Shown here: piece by piece, positions 35,890 through 45,252 of the stretch | How the letters are laid out: each line of letters opens with the position of its first letter | Numbering within the stretch: position 1 is the first letter of the stretch | From: Pseudomonas putida | Lineage (GTDB): Bacteria > Pseudomonadota > Gammaproteobacteria > Pseudomonadales > Pseudomonadaceae | Assembly: GCA_041071465.1 (NCBI GenBank) | Contig: CP163498.1 | Coordinates: forward strand, 682,001-746,000 | Direction of reading: 5' to 3' | Length of the DNA stretch: 64,000 nucleotides | Position numbers and translations under genes: made by a program | The notes under the pieces: model-generated | Databases searched by the model: none | What the model saw: only the letters and a program-made list of their open reading frames with translations | Told to the model about the DNA's origin: nothing

Positions 35890-37773
35890 ATGCAACTCCT
35901 CTCCTGGTTGAGCCGCAAACCGGCTAAACCAACACCAGAAGCCTCACCACAGGGCTTCCATCTGCCGGCGAAGGCTACTGCTCTCCTGCAGAGCCCACTC
36001 CGTCAGCAGCTCCTGGAGAACATCTGGCGCCGGGCTTCGCTCTCACGAGCTCAGTTCAATACCCTCTACCTTAAACCGCTCGAGCGCTACGCTGAGCTGG
36101 TGCAGCTGCTCCCTGCCTCTGAAAACCATCACCATGCCCACCTTGGCGGACTCCTGGACCACGGCCTGGAGATCGTGGCCTATGCCCTAAAGATCCGGCA
36201 GACGCACCTTCTGCCAATAGGCGCTCCACCGGAGTCCCAATCCGCTCAAGCAGAAGCCTGGACTGCAGCGGCCGCCTACGGCGCGTTGCTACACGACTTG
36301 GGGAAGATCGCTGTTGACCTCCGCGTCGAGCTCGAAGATGGCCGCGCATGGCACCCATGGCACGGCCCGATCAACCGCCCCTACCGGTTCAAGTATGTGA
36401 AAGGTAGGGAGTACCAACTGCACGGGGCTGCTTCAGCTCTTGTGTACATGCAAGTCCTGGACACCGGAATCCTGGACTGGCTCAGCGGTTTCCCTGAATT
36501 ATGGAAGCAACTGATCTACCTTCTCGCCGGCCAGTACGAGCACGCCGGCATCCTCGGCGAAATGGTGATCCAGGCGGATAAAGCTTCCGTTGCCCAGCAA
36601 CTGGGAGGCAATCCTGAACGCGCGCTGGCGGCCCCAAAGCAATCGCTGCAGCGACAACTGGCCGACGGTCTGCGATTCCTGGTGCGAGAAAAACTCAAGC
36701 TCAATCAGCCAGATGGACCGGCAGATGGTTGGCTGACGCAAGATGCGCTTTGGCTGGTGAGTAAGCCAGCAGCAGACCAGCTCCGGGCATACTTGCTGAC
36801 CCAGGGTATTGAGGGAGTGCCAACCTCCAATGCTCCGTTCTTCAACATGCTGCAGGACCAGGCAATCATCCAGACCAATGCCCAGGATAAGGCGATCTGG
36901 AAAGCCACCATCGATAACGGCCGCGGTTGGAAGAACAGCTTCACCTTCTTAAAGGTCTCGCCGGTACTCGTCTGGCCGAATCCGGACGAACGCCCCCCTC
37001 TATACGGTGGCAGCCTCACCCTGGACCAGGAACCGGAGACAGTCGCGCAGGCGGGCACCAGTGCGGAAACCGTCTGTGCGGTACCGGATGAGCCAGTCGC
37101 CCCCTCGGGCGATGCAACTCAACCGCCGGCACGACCTCGAGCCCTAGTCCAGCCAACTCCAACCGAAGGGATCCGATCATCTGAGCGCGAAGAATTACTG
37201 TCACTGTATAGTAATATCACTGCGCCATCAGAAGAGCTAAGTGCTAGCCCAGGCTCAGCAGCCGCCTCCCCTCCTCAGCAAGGACTCGAAGAGGTAGAGC
37301 CGGCTGACGATTCTCTAGCAGCCACAGCAAGGAATGCTGCAATAAAAGATGTCACCACCATGCCTACGAGTAGTTCGCTGGGAGGAGCTTTCATCGCCTG
37401 GCTCAAAGCCGGGGTCGCCTCCCACAAATTGATCATCAACGATACCAAGGCCCTGATTCACACCGTCGACGACACAGCAATGCTCGTTACCCCTGGGATC
37501 TTCAAGCGATATGTGCTTGAGCACCCGGAGCTTGAGAGGATCGTCGGTAAACCGGGGACAGCGGCCTGGCAGCATGTACAACGCGCATTTGAGAAAGAGA
37601 AGAGCCACCAGAAAACCAGCAAGCAGCTGAACATCTGGACCTACGATGTAGTAGGCCCACGGAAGACCACGCAGCTGAGGGGCTACTTGCTTCTTGATCC
37701 GAAGCTGATCTTTGCTGAGCAGCCCCTGAACAACCCAAGCTTGCGACGAGTGACGGAAGGGGCCGCTGAATGA
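35890..37773 (+). CDS. MobH-family relaxase (TraI_2 domain)
   Basis: This 627-residue protein should nick and pilot the transferred strand. It has the MobH signature: the histidine cluster NHHHAHLGGLLDHGLEI (H80-H82, H91) and the HD-type motif LLHDLGKI (H135, D136), which bind metal, within the TraI_2 domain. After a variable Pro/Ser-rich linker (residues about 370-490) comes a C-terminal helicase-associated-like domain (LGGAFIAWLKAGV...). The start ATG 35890 has GGAG upstream; ATG 35878 lies inside the hairpin. It overlaps the integrase gene by 4 bp. Intact. Confidence 0.9.
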   Translation: MQLLSWLSRKPAKPTPEASPQGFHLPAKATALLQSPLRQQLLENIWRRASLSRAQFNTLYLKPLERYAELVQLLPASENHHHAHLGGLLDHGLEIVAYALKIRQTHLLPIGAPPESQSAQAEAWTAAAAYGALLHDLGKIAVDLRVELEDGRAWHPWHGPINRPYRFKYVKGREYQLHGAASALVYMQVLDTGILDWLSGFPELWKQLIYLLAGQYEHAGILGEMVIQADKASVAQQLGGNPERALAAPKQSLQRQLADGLRFLVREKLKLNQPDGPADGWLTQDALWLVSKPAADQLRAYLLTQGIEGVPTSNAPFFNMLQDQAIIQTNAQDKAIWKATIDNGRGWKNSFTFLKVSPVLVWPNPDERPPLYGGSLTLDQEPETVAQAGTSAETVCAVPDEPVAPSGDATQPPARPRALVQPTPTEGIRSSEREELLSLYSNITAPSEELSASPGSAAASPPQQGLEEVEPADDSLAATARNAAIKDVTTMPTSSSLGGAFIAWLKAGVASHKLIINDTKALIHTVDDTAMLVTPGIFKRYVLEHPELERIVGKPGTAAWQHVQRAFEKEKSHQKTSKQLNIWTYDVVGPRKTTQLRGYLLLDPKLIFAEQPLNNPSLRRVTEGAAE

Positions 37774-39023
37774 CGCCCCAGAAATTGCTCCGGGAATACC
37801 TCGTCGATCACGACCTCCGGCCTGCCAGCGCGAAAATCTACGGCGCGGCAATGAAGAAGCTGGAAAAGAACTTCGGTAACGCTGTTGATGTGGAGACCAT
37901 CGATCGACGGGACGTCCTTGCCTTAAGGAACAAGCTGATTGAAGGAGGTCTGTCGAAGCGCAGCTGGAACACTTACTCCAATCACCTCCGAACAATATGG
38001 GGGTACGGCATCGAGTACGGGATTCTTCCCAACACCGATGTGAACCCATTCAAGAAGACGACGGTAATTGCACCGAAGCGACAGAGCAAAATCATTGCCG
38101 GCGAAGCGATCGTCCGTGCAAGGCGGTGGCTCAGAAGTCTTGCTGACCAGGAGGAGTCGACTGGGGACCGGGCCAGAATCACACCAGCGTGGTTCTGGCT
38201 GGCAACTTTCGAGATGTTCTACTACACCGGCATACGGCTGAATGCACTGCTATGCATCCGGCTCAAGGATGTGGACTGGGATCGACGGCTGGTTCTCGTC
38301 CGCGGCGAAACCGAAAAAACACACCGCGAGTTTCGCATTCCCATCATGGATGGGCTAGCGCCGCACATTCAGCGCCTCGTCGATGAAGCTCGTCGAGCGG
38401 GCTTTGCCGCCGATGACCAGCTGTTCAACGTCAATCGTTTCTCCCGCCATTACAAGCGGCATGAAATGAACTCGGACCAGGTCGAGGCGATGTACAAGAA
38501 GCTGATCATCAGGCTCGGGGTGCGGATGACTCCGCACCGGTTCAGGCACACGCTTGCAACCGATCTGATGAAGCAGCCGGAAAGAAACATCCACCTGACC
38601 AAGAACCTGCTGAACCATTCGAACATCGCAACCACTATGAGCTACATCGAAGCCGACTATGACCACATGCGAGACGTACTGCACGAGCGCAGCATGCAGC
38701 AGGGGGCATTGAGGCTTGTACGTCGGGTGGATGAATGTAGTGCACCAAATTCGCGTCCTGGTGAAAGCGGTACCCGCACAGAGCCTGGTCGACGAATAAC
38801 GATCGAAGAAGATGATCAAGGAGGTGGCTGCTCGGCACCAGAACGTCTGCTGATTGAGTTCAGGCAGAGCTGTGCCAGTGCTTTGCTACCGCCCGAAGAT
38901 CTCTTTCAACCAAGCCTTCTGTTCAGCCTGATGGCATCGACAACAGGGTCTACACCTTTTGCTCGATCTCATTCTGCTGTCGCAGGCACTGTGTACAACG
39001 CCCGTGCCTCCCCGAAGTTCTGA
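37770..39023 (+). CDS. int: Tyrosine integrase of the ICE
   Basis: This 417-residue recombinase has the catalytic set R156 (YTGIR), H256 and R259 (TPHRFRH), H283 (LNHSNI) and Y292 (TMSYIEADYDH). The N-terminal 110 residues form a SAM-like core-binding domain. The last 110 residues beyond the Tyr have no motif I know. It reads toward tRNA-Lys and is coupled to the relaxase by ATGA overlap, so integration and mobilisation functions share a transcript. Location and class imply recombination at the tRNA-Lys 3' end. No excisionase gene is evident nearby. Confidence 0.9.
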   Translation: MTPQKLLREYLVDHDLRPASAKIYGAAMKKLEKNFGNAVDVETIDRRDVLALRNKLIEGGLSKRSWNTYSNHLRTIWGYGIEYGILPNTDVNPFKKTTVIAPKRQSKIIAGEAIVRARRWLRSLADQEESTGDRARITPAWFWLATFEMFYYTGIRLNALLCIRLKDVDWDRRLVLVRGETEKTHREFRIPIMDGLAPHIQRLVDEARRAGFAADDQLFNVNRFSRHYKRHEMNSDQVEAMYKKLIIRLGVRMTPHRFRHTLATDLMKQPERNIHLTKNLLNHSNIATTMSYIEADYDHMRDVLHERSMQQGALRLVRRVDECSAPNSRPGESGTRTEPGRRITIEEDDQGGGCSAPERLLIEFRQSCASALLPPEDLFQPSLLFSLMASTTGSTPFARSHSAVAGTVYNARASPKF

Positions 39024-39359
39024 ACCGACGAATGGCAATGAGCCACTACATGGTTAGCTGAAGCAGGGCAGATAGCACATAACTGTTCCAGGTCACTGGT
39101 GCTAGGAAACTGGCGCCATGCCTTTGGCTGCGCGTGTTTTGGAGACGTCGCGAAGCGAGGTTTCGCGGAGGTGAGCAGCCCGCAAATCCCCTAAGTCATT
39201 GAGTTTTTTGGCCCAGGAACGAAAAAGCCCGCCATAAGTGGCGGGCTATTCCATATTGACATCACGCCGAAGCGAGCCTAAGGTTCGCTCCAGACGGCTG
39301 CAAGACTAGACATGGCTGTGGCAAGCCCCCTCTCAGCACTCACGAACCGCTGTGAATAA
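39024..39359. other. Gene-free ICE end between integrase and tRNA-Lys
   Basis: These 336 bp hold no convincing gene. They contain the minus-strand terminator at 39222-39246, an imperfect inverted repeat (CGAAGCGAG / CTCGCTTCG-like, about 39153-39163 and 39272-39280), and a short dyad GCGAGCCTAAGGTTCGC near 39275-39291. Integrase binding arms would be expected here; I could not assign them. Confidence 0.55.
39222..39246 (-). terminator. Terminator downstream of tRNA-Lys
   Basis: GCCCGCC (39227-39233) pairs with GGCGGGC (39240-39246). On the minus strand the stem is followed by TTTTT, so it ends transcripts from tRNA-Lys. It lies about 115 bp past the tRNA 3' end, on the ICE side, so it may be supplied by the element. 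Confidence 0.8.
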
Positions 39360-39435
39360 TGGTGGGTCGTGTAGGATTCGAACCTACGACCAATTGGTTA
39401 AAAGCCAACTGCTCTACCAACTGAGCTAACGACCC
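39360..39435 (-). tRNA. tRNA-Lys (UUU), ICE attachment gene
   Basis: A 76-nt cloverleaf with encoded CCA: acceptor GGGTCGT/ACGACCC, D arm TAGCTCAGTTGGTAGAGCA, anticodon loop CTTTTAA giving anticodon UUU (Lys), and T arm with GGTTCGAATCC. It is complete, so the host keeps a working gene. Its 3' end faces the ICE, consistent with integration into the tRNA 3' end as known for pKLC102 and PAPI-1. Confidence 0.96.
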
Positions 39436-39484
39436 ATTTGATGGCGCGTATAATACTGATTTCTAACGAGAAATCAACACCCCA

Positions 39485-40171
39485 TCAAAAAACCTTTGAA
39501 AAATACCGCGTTGGGTCTTCGACACCGGCGGCCTTGAAGCCGTCGGCGCGCAGGCGGCAGCTGTCGCATTTGCCACAGGCACGGCCGTCATCATCGGCCT
39601 GGTAGCAGGAAACGGTCAGGCTGTAATCCACACCGCGGGCCATACCGGCCTGCACGATCTGCGCCTTGCTCATGTTCTGCAGCGGCGCCTGGATGCGGAA
39701 ACCCTGCCCCTCTACACCGGCTTTGGTCGCCAGGTTTGCCATGCGCTCGAAGGCTTCGACGAACTCGGGGCGGCAATCCGGGTAGCCGGAGTAATCCACG
39801 GCATTGACGCCAATGAAAATATCACGCGCCTCCAACACTTCGGCCCAGCCCAGGGCAAGCGAAAGGAACACGGTGTTGCGCGCTGGCACATAAGTGACCG
39901 GGATGCCCTCACTTGGGGCTTCCGGCACATCGATGTTGCTGTCGGTCAACGCCGAACCGCCAATGCCGTCAAGGTTCAGCCCGATCACCTTGTGCTCCAC
40001 CACTCCCAGGTCACGGGCCACGCGGGCAGCGGCATTCAACTCGGCACGATGGCGCTGGCCGTAATCGAAGCTCATGGTGTAGCAGCTGTAGCCTTCGGCC
40101 TTGGCCATGGCAACTACGGTGGCCGAGTCCAGGCCCCCGGACAACAGGATTACTGCGCGTTTATCGATCAT
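39485..40171 (-). CDS. queC: 7-cyano-7-deazaguanine synthase
   Basis: QueC (228 residues) uses ATP and ammonia to turn 7-carboxy-7-deazaguanine into preQ0 in queuosine synthesis. It has the PP-loop SGGLDSATV near the N-terminus and the zinc site [10 protein letters not shown] (with an earlier Cys in SCYQAD) near the C-terminus. I place the start at MIDKRAV (40171); 14 further codons are open upstream but lack a reason to be used. It follows queE by about 17 bp on the minus strand. First core gene beyond the tRNA. Confidence 0.94.
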   Translation of the reverse strand: MIDKRAVILLSGGLDSATVVAMAKAEGYSCYTMSFDYGQRHRAELNAAARVARDLGVVEHKVIGLNLDGIGGSALTDSNIDVPEAPSEGIPVTYVPARNTVFLSLALGWAEVLEARDIFIGVNAVDYSGYPDCRPEFVEAFERMANLATKAGVEGQGFRIQAPLQNMSKAQIVQAGMARGVDYSLTVSCYQADDDGRACGKCDSCRLRADGFKAAGVEDPTRYFSKVF

Positions 40172-40188
40172 GTGTAGGTGCTCCTCAA

Positions 40189-40835
40189 TCAACGTCCGGG
40201 TTCGTCGTTCCACAGCAGCTTGTGCAGCTGCAGCTGGAAGCGCACGGGCAGGTTGTCGGCAACGATCCAGTCCGCCAGGTCGCTGGCTTTCACCTGGTGG
40301 TGGCTCGGCGAGAACAACACCTCACCCGCACGCTCGGAAAGGTTGTACTGGATCAGCTTGGAAACTGCCCAGTCGTAGTCCTCGCGGGAACAGATGACGA
40401 ACTTGACCTGGTCGTTACGGGTCAGCTGCTCGATGTTCTCGTAGCGGTTACGGTGCGATTCTTCGGAACCTGGGGTTTTCAGGTCGACCACACGGCTGAC
40501 GCGGGTGTCGGTACCGGTAATGTCCAACGCACCGCTGGTTTCCAGCGACACTTCGTACCCGGCATCACACAGCCGCTGCAGTAACGGCAGGGCGTTGGGC
40601 TGGGCCAATGGCTCACCACCGGTGACACAGACGTAGCGCGGTTTGAAACCGGCCACCTGCTCAAGGATCGAATCGAGGGTGCGAAGGGTACCGCCACTGA
40701 AGGCATAGGCACTGTCGCAGTACTGGCAGCGCAGGGGCAACCTGTGAGGCGCACGAATACGGTGGGCAACCCAGCCGTTCGCGTTTCACCCTGCAAAGAG
40801 TAAAAGACTTCGGTGATGCGTAATGTGTCTTGCAT
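40189..40835 (-). pseudogene. queE: 7-carboxy-7-deazaguanine synthase, frameshifted in this sequence
   Basis: QueE is a radical SAM enzyme making 7-carboxy-7-deazaguanine. The N-terminal part (MQDTLRITEVFYSLQGE... VRLTGCP) ends in the 4Fe-4S motif region, and the rest (LRCQYCDSAYAFSGG...) continues in another frame. The junction is G4 at 40734-40737 (plus strand) where five are expected for TGC-CCC-CTG. One lost base in a homopolymer explains it. Both halves are otherwise perfect, so an assembly error is likely and the gene probably functional. Confidence 0.88.
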
Positions 40836-40949
40836 GCTCGCCACGGGCGTGACAGCTAAACAGGCTGCCCGCCTCCTCAGGCACTGTTGCGGACTCGACA
40901 TAGCGTTATCCGCAGCAGCGTGTTTACGAAAAAAGGGCAGTGATTCTAA

Positions 40950-40980
40950 CGAAAAAACCCGCGACTGGCGCGGGTTTCTT
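40950..40980 (-). terminator. Terminator after cpoB
   Basis: On the minus strand ACCCGCG-CCAGT-CGCGGGT is followed by a T-run (TTTTTT). It ends the tol-pal-cpoB transcript before queE. Confidence 0.85.
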
Positions 40981-41002
40981 GAGAGCGGTGCAACTACGAC
41001 AC

Positions 41003-41809
41003 TCAGAGCTTCTGCAGGTCACGCTGAGCCAGTTGCGCGGCCGAGGTGCCGGGGTACTGGGTAATAACCTGCTGCAGGATGCCCTTGACCTTGTCGGTAT
41101 GCCCCATACGGCGCTCGACATCGGCCAGTTTGTACAGTGAATCGGGCACCTTGCTGTGCTTCGGATACTTCTGACTTACTTGAGCGAAGGCCTGGCTTGC
41201 GCCTGGCAGGTCACCCTTGGCCAGGTTCACTTCACCCAACCAGTACTGCGCGTTGCCGGCGTACTGGCTGTTTGGGTACTTGCGCAGGAATGCGTTGAAC
41301 GCCTGGCTGGCCTTGTCGAAGTCTTTCTGTTTGATCAGGTCGAAAGCAGCATCGTAGTAAAGCTTTTCTTTCGCCGGATCACCGGGCTCGCTACTGGCGG
41401 CCGGTTGTTGCGCAGCAGCACCTGCTGCTGCATCCGGGGCGGCATTGGACGCACCACCACCGGTGGAATTGTCAGGGGTTGCGGCAGGCGCAGCGCCACT
41501 GTTGATGCGACGGTCCAGGTCCTGGTAACGCTCCAGGTTTTCCTGCTTCATGCGCGACACATCGTTTTGCAGCTCTTCGATGATGCCTTGCTGGCGGGAA
41601 AGCTGATCCTGCATCTGTTGCAGCTGCATGAACAGCTGGCCCTGTGCAGAGGCAGGGGCCGAAGCCCCTGACCCGGCATAGGCGCCGCTCGTGCCATAAC
41701 CCGCAGGCGGATAGCTGCCTGCGTTGTCATCTACTACAGGGACCTCAGCCCAGGCCGCGAGCGGCAGGCTGAGTGCGAGGACGGTTACTACACGGCGGCA
41801 CATACGCAT
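41003..41809 (-). CDS. cpoB: Cell division coordinator CpoB (YbgF)
   Basis: This 268-residue periplasmic protein links peptidoglycan synthesis and Tol-Pal function during outer membrane constriction. It has a signal peptide (VVTVLALSLPLAAWA), an N-terminal trimeric coiled coil (LQQMQDQLSRQQGIIEELQND...), an Ala/Pro-rich linker and TPR repeats (KLYYDAAFDLIKQKDFDKASQAF...). It is the last gene of the tol-pal cluster, 6 bp after pal. Confidence 0.94.
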   Translation of the reverse strand: MRMCRRVVTVLALSLPLAAWAEVPVVDDNAGSYPPAGYGTSGAYAGSGASAPASAQGQLFMQLQQMQDQLSRQQGIIEELQNDVSRMKQENLERYQDLDRRINSGAAPAATPDNSTGGGASNAAPDAAAGAAAQQPAASSEPGDPAKEKLYYDAAFDLIKQKDFDKASQAFNAFLRKYPNSQYAGNAQYWLGEVNLAKGDLPGASQAFAQVSQKYPKHSKVPDSLYKLADVERRMGHTDKVKGILQQVITQYPGTSAAQLAQRDLQKL

Positions 41810-41815
41810 AAGAAC

Positions 41816-42316
41816 TTACTTACGCAGTTCTACGCGACGGTTCTGAGCCCAGGACTGCTCGTCGTTGCCGGTGGCAACTGGACGCTCTTCGCCGTAGGAA
41901 ACCAGTTCCAGCTGAGCAGGGGAAACGCCCTGCAGAACCAGGTAGCGCTGAACGGCTTTCGCACGACGCTCACCCAGAGCCATGTTGTACTCGCGGGTGC
42001 CGCGCTCGTCGGTGTTGCCTTCCAGAACAACGCGGTTGCCGTTGGACTTCAGGTCCTTGGCGTGAACGTCCAGAGCGCGCATGGCTTCTGGCTTCAGGTC
42101 CGAGCTGTCGTATTCGAAGTAGAAGGTGGTGATTGCGCGCAGGGCGGCTTCTTCGCTCAGGGAACCGTCAACAGCGCCAGTGTTGGCACCGTAGCCAGCG
42201 TTAGGATCTACAGCAGCGCCTTCGCCTGCGTTATCACCGCCCTTCGAGGAGCAACCTACAGCTACAGCCATGGCCAGAGCCAGCGCAGCAAATTTACCAA
42301 ACTTCAGCATTTCCAT
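41816..42316 (-). CDS. pal: Peptidoglycan-associated lipoprotein Pal (OprL)
   Basis: This 166-residue outer membrane lipoprotein has lipobox VAVGCSS and the OmpA-like peptidoglycan-binding domain ([40 protein letters not shown]). I choose MEMLKFGK as the start because the longer frame adds 18 residues before the signal peptide. It works with TolB and TolA to keep the outer membrane tied to the wall. Confidence 0.95.
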   Translation of the reverse strand: MEMLKFGKFAALALAMAVAVGCSSKGGDNAGEGAAVDPNAGYGANTGAVDGSLSEEAALRAITTFYFEYDSSDLKPEAMRALDVHAKDLKSNGNRVVLEGNTDERGTREYNMALGERRAKAVQRYLVLQGVSPAQLELVSYGEERPVATGNDEQSWAQNRRVELRK

Positions 42317-42370
42317 CGTGAAACTCCTAATGAAACCCCAGTGTGTTAAGCAAAACGTATTACGCCGCAA

Positions 42371-43672
42371 TCAGTTCAGGTAAGGGGACCAGGACGGTTC
42401 TCTGACTTCGCCTTGAGCGGTAGGAAGTGGGAGCCTCACGCGGCCATTAAGCGACACGAGCATCAAGACTCCCCGGCCCTGCTGGCGGGTGGCGTAGATT
42501 AGCATGGTGCCGTTTGGCGCGACAGTGGGAGACTCATCAAGACTTGTTTCAGACAGAATCTTTACACTTCCGCGCTGCAAGTCCTGTGCCGCCACTTTGA
42601 AGTTGGTAAAGCCCTGTTGGCGATGGATCATCACCAGGGTCTTTTCGTCTGCCGAAAGTTTCGGGTTGGCGTTGTAGTTACCCACGAACGTTACACGCTC
42701 GGCACCGCCACCACTGACCGACTGTTTATAGATCTGCGGTTTGCCGCCACGGTCGGAAGTGAAGTAAAGGGTGTTGCCATCCTTACCCCAGAACGGCTCG
42801 GTATTGATACCTGGGCCGGCAGTCACACGGCTGATCTGGCGCGAAGCCACATTCATCACGTAGATGTCCGGGTTGCCGTCCTTGGACAGCACGAACGCCA
42901 GGCGCGAACCGTCCGGCGACCAGGCTGGCGCGCCGTTCAGGCCTTCGAAGTTGGTCACCTGCTCGCGGCGACCGGTATCGATGTTCTGAATGAAGATACG
43001 CGGGCGCTTCTGCTCGAACGAAACGTAGGCGATACGCTTGCCATCCGGCGCAAAGCGCGGCGACAGGATTGGTTCACGCGACTGCAGCAGGGTTACCGCA
43101 CGCGCACCGTCGTAGTCCGAACGCTGCAGGGTGTAACGGGTGTTGTTGGTGGAGAAGCGCTCGGCCGTCACGTACAGCATGCGGGTAGAGAACGCCCCCT
43201 TGATGCCGGTGAGCTTCTCGAACGACTGGTCGGCAATGTAGTGCGCCATGTCGCGCAGCTGGTCGGTGCTGCCCGCCACGCTACCGGTCAGCACTTGCTG
43301 CTCGGTGGCGACGTTGAACAGCGCGTACTGCACCTGCAGGCGACCGCCCGACGGCACGATGCTGCCGACCATCACGTACTGGGCACCCAGCGCTTTCCAG
43401 TCACGGAAGATCACTTCGCTGGCCTGCGACGGCTGGCTGATCATGTTCTGCCGCGGAATCGGCGAGTAGTAACCGGAGTTGCGCAGGTCGTTGCCGATGA
43501 TGTCGGCGATGTCTTCGGGCAGCACGCTGCCGCCCTGCAGGCCGAACGGCACTACCGCGATGGGTGTAGCCCGGTCACTGCCACTGGTGACCAGGATGTT
43601 CTTTTCCTCTGCCACCGCCATGCCTGCCACGCAGCACAGCATGACCAGCAGTCCTCTCAGACGTTTAATCAC
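42371..43672 (-). CDS. tolB: Tol-Pal system beta propeller protein TolB
   Basis: This 433-residue periplasmic protein has a signal peptide ([17 protein letters not shown]), an N-terminal domain and six WD40-like propeller repeats (for example [48 protein letters not shown]). It binds Pal and TolA. It overlaps the tolA stop by 4 bp. Confidence 0.95.
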   Translation of the reverse strand: MIKRLRGLLVMLCCVAGMAVAEEKNILVTSGSDRATPIAVVPFGLQGGSVLPEDIADIIGNDLRNSGYYSPIPRQNMISQPSQASEVIFRDWKALGAQYVMVGSIVPSGGRLQVQYALFNVATEQQVLTGSVAGSTDQLRDMAHYIADQSFEKLTGIKGAFSTRMLYVTAERFSTNNTRYTLQRSDYDGARAVTLLQSREPILSPRFAPDGKRIAYVSFEQKRPRIFIQNIDTGRREQVTNFEGLNGAPAWSPDGSRLAFVLSKDGNPDIYVMNVASRQISRVTAGPGINTEPFWGKDGNTLYFTSDRGGKPQIYKQSVSGGGAERVTFVGNYNANPKLSADEKTLVMIHRQQGFTNFKVAAQDLQRGSVKILSETSLDESPTVAPNGTMLIYATRQQGRGVLMLVSLNGRVRLPLPTAQGEVREPSWSPYLN

Positions 43673-44786
43673 AACGCTAGATCCTCAGGTGTAAATGTCA
43701 TCTTGAACGAACGATATTGGTTGAAATCGCTCGGCTTCATACCCTGCATCTCGGTCAAACGACCAATGTTCTTCACCGCAGCCACCGCCGAACTGTCATA
43801 CGGGCCGTCACCACTGGAACGGGCCACGCTGACACTGGTGATGGTACCGTCCGGCAACATGTTGATCTGCAGGACCACCGTCATGCCCTTGCGCGCGGAA
43901 GGCGGACGCGCCCAGCCCTCGGCCGCGCGCATGCGGATCAGGTCGTCGAAGTCGCCGGCCACCTGGTCACCCTGCTCGTCGGCCAGCGCCTGCTGCCGCT
44001 CGGTGGTGTCGGACAACAGCTCGGCCAGGGCCTGGGCTTTCTTGTCTTCTGCCGCCTTGCGGGCCGCTTCCTGTGCCTTCTTTTTCTGGGCGTCTGCAGC
44101 GGCCTTTTTCTTGGCCTCTTCAGCTGCCTTCTTCTTAGCGTCCTCGGCCGCCGCCTTCTTCTTGGCGTCCTCGGCTGCTTTCTTCTTGGCCTCCTCGGCT
44201 GCCTTTTTCTTGGCGTCCTCGGCGGCTTGTTCTTCGCCTCTTCAGCGGCCTCTTTCTTGGCCTCTTCTTCGGCTTTTTTCTTGGCTTCGTCCTCGGCCTT
44301 CTTCTTGGCGATGTCGGCCTGCTGCTTCTCGGCAGCCTTCTTCGCCTCGTCGGCCTTCTTGGCTTCGGCAGCTTTCTTGGCTTCGGCAGCCTTGGCGGCT
44401 TCTGCGGCCTTGGCAGCTTCTTCGGCTTTTTTCGCCTCGGCGGCTTCGCGGGCCTCCTCGGCCTTTTGAGCAGCGTCGGCTTTCTTTTGTTCCGCAGCCT
44501 TCACTGCTTCCTGCTCGACCTTCTTCTGCTCCAACTGCTCGACTTCGGTCTGGCGCGAAGCGGTTTTCTTCGCTTCCCCGGCAATCTTCTGATTGGTCTG
44601 GGTGGTCGCCTGGCTCTTGGACTTGAGCTGGTACAGGGTAGCCTGAACGATCGGCTTGGAAGGCGGCAGCTCAGGCGTCATGGCAAAACTGACGAACAGC
44701 AGGGCGAACACCAGCACATGCAGGCCGATGGCCCAGACACTGGGCCAGAAGTAGCTTTCCGAGGCGGATGGCTCTCGCTGTTGCAT
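43669..44786 (-). pseudogene. tolA: TolA, frameshifted in this sequence
   Basis: TolA spans the periplasm from TolQR to the outer membrane. The sequence shows the N-terminal helix (SVWAIGLHVLVFALLFVSFAMT), a long Lys/Glu/Ala-rich helical domain II, and domain III (GDFDDLIRMRAAEGWARPP ... [10 protein letters not shown]). Frame is lost near 44227, where TT (plus strand) should be TTT, in the repetitive GCC-AAG-AAA region. Both parts are otherwise normal; probably one missing base in the assembly. Repeat-length polymorphism in domain II is an alternative. Confidence 0.88.
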
Positions 44787-45238
44787 CAGGGCGCCTCGGT
44801 AATCAGGCCAACGTTACCGACACCGGCCTTCTGCAACCCGCCCATGGCACCCATGACCGCGCCATAGTCGACAGCCTTGTCGCCACGAATGAACACCTGG
44901 GTTTGCTTGCCCTGGTCACGGCCGGCAGCAATGATCTTGGTCACTGCATTGGTCATGTCAGGCAAGGTCATGGCCTTGTCCATCTGCTTGTCGGTATCGA
45001 CTTCGCTGCCAAGGTTCCAGTAGTAGGTTTTATCGGCCTTGATGGAGATGGTGAGGATCTGGACGTTGTTGTCCTGCGGCAAGGCTTCGCTGGAAACCTT
45101 GGGCAGGTCGACCTTCACGCCCTGGTTGAGCATGGGCGCCGTCACCATGAAGATGACCAGCAGCACCAGCATCACGTCGATGTAGGGCACCACGTTCATC
45201 TCGGCGACGGGCTTGCGTTTGTGGCGAACTCGGGCCAT
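44786..45238 (-). CDS. tolR: Tol-Pal system protein TolR
   Basis: This 150-residue ExbD-like protein has one membrane helix (IDVMLVLLVIFMVTAPML) with the proton-path Asp, following EMNVVPY. It forms the proton-driven motor with TolQ. Its stop overlaps the tolA start by one base, and it starts 14 bp after tolQ. Confidence 0.95.
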   Translation of the reverse strand: MARVRHKRKPVAEMNVVPYIDVMLVLLVIFMVTAPMLNQGVKVDLPKVSSEALPQDNNVQILTISIKADKTYYWNLGSEVDTDKQMDKAMTLPDMTNAVTKIIAAGRDQGKQTQVFIRGDKAVDYGAVMGAMGGLQKAGVGNVGLITEAP

Positions 45239-45252
45239 GGGCTTCTACCTGA

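Larger units (their letters stand above)
1..39359. mobile_element. ICE of the PFGI-1/pKLC102 class (one end)
   Basis: This stretch holds a complete-looking genomic-island-type conjugation module (coupling protein, VirB4-like ATPase, pore proteins, TraG), a MobH-type relaxase and a tyrosine integrase. The integrase ends 336 bp from the 3' end of tRNA-Lys(UUU), and core chromosomal genes start immediately beyond the tRNA. PFGI-1/pKLC102/PAPI-1 elements are known to integrate at tRNA-Lys. The far end and its att repeat are outside the window, so total size is unknown. A second element is nested at 720-8095. Confidence 0.9.

Noticed and set aside
40836-41002. preQ1 riboswitch upstream of queE
   Set aside because: I looked for a short pseudoknot-like aptamer before queE and saw only the cpoB terminator hairpin and ordinary sequence.
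42617-44626. Long plus-strand open frame opposite tolB and tolA
   Set aside because: Antisense to clear tolB/tolA coding sequence; low-complexity Ala/Ser/Phe runs are the complement of the TolA Lys/Ala repeats.
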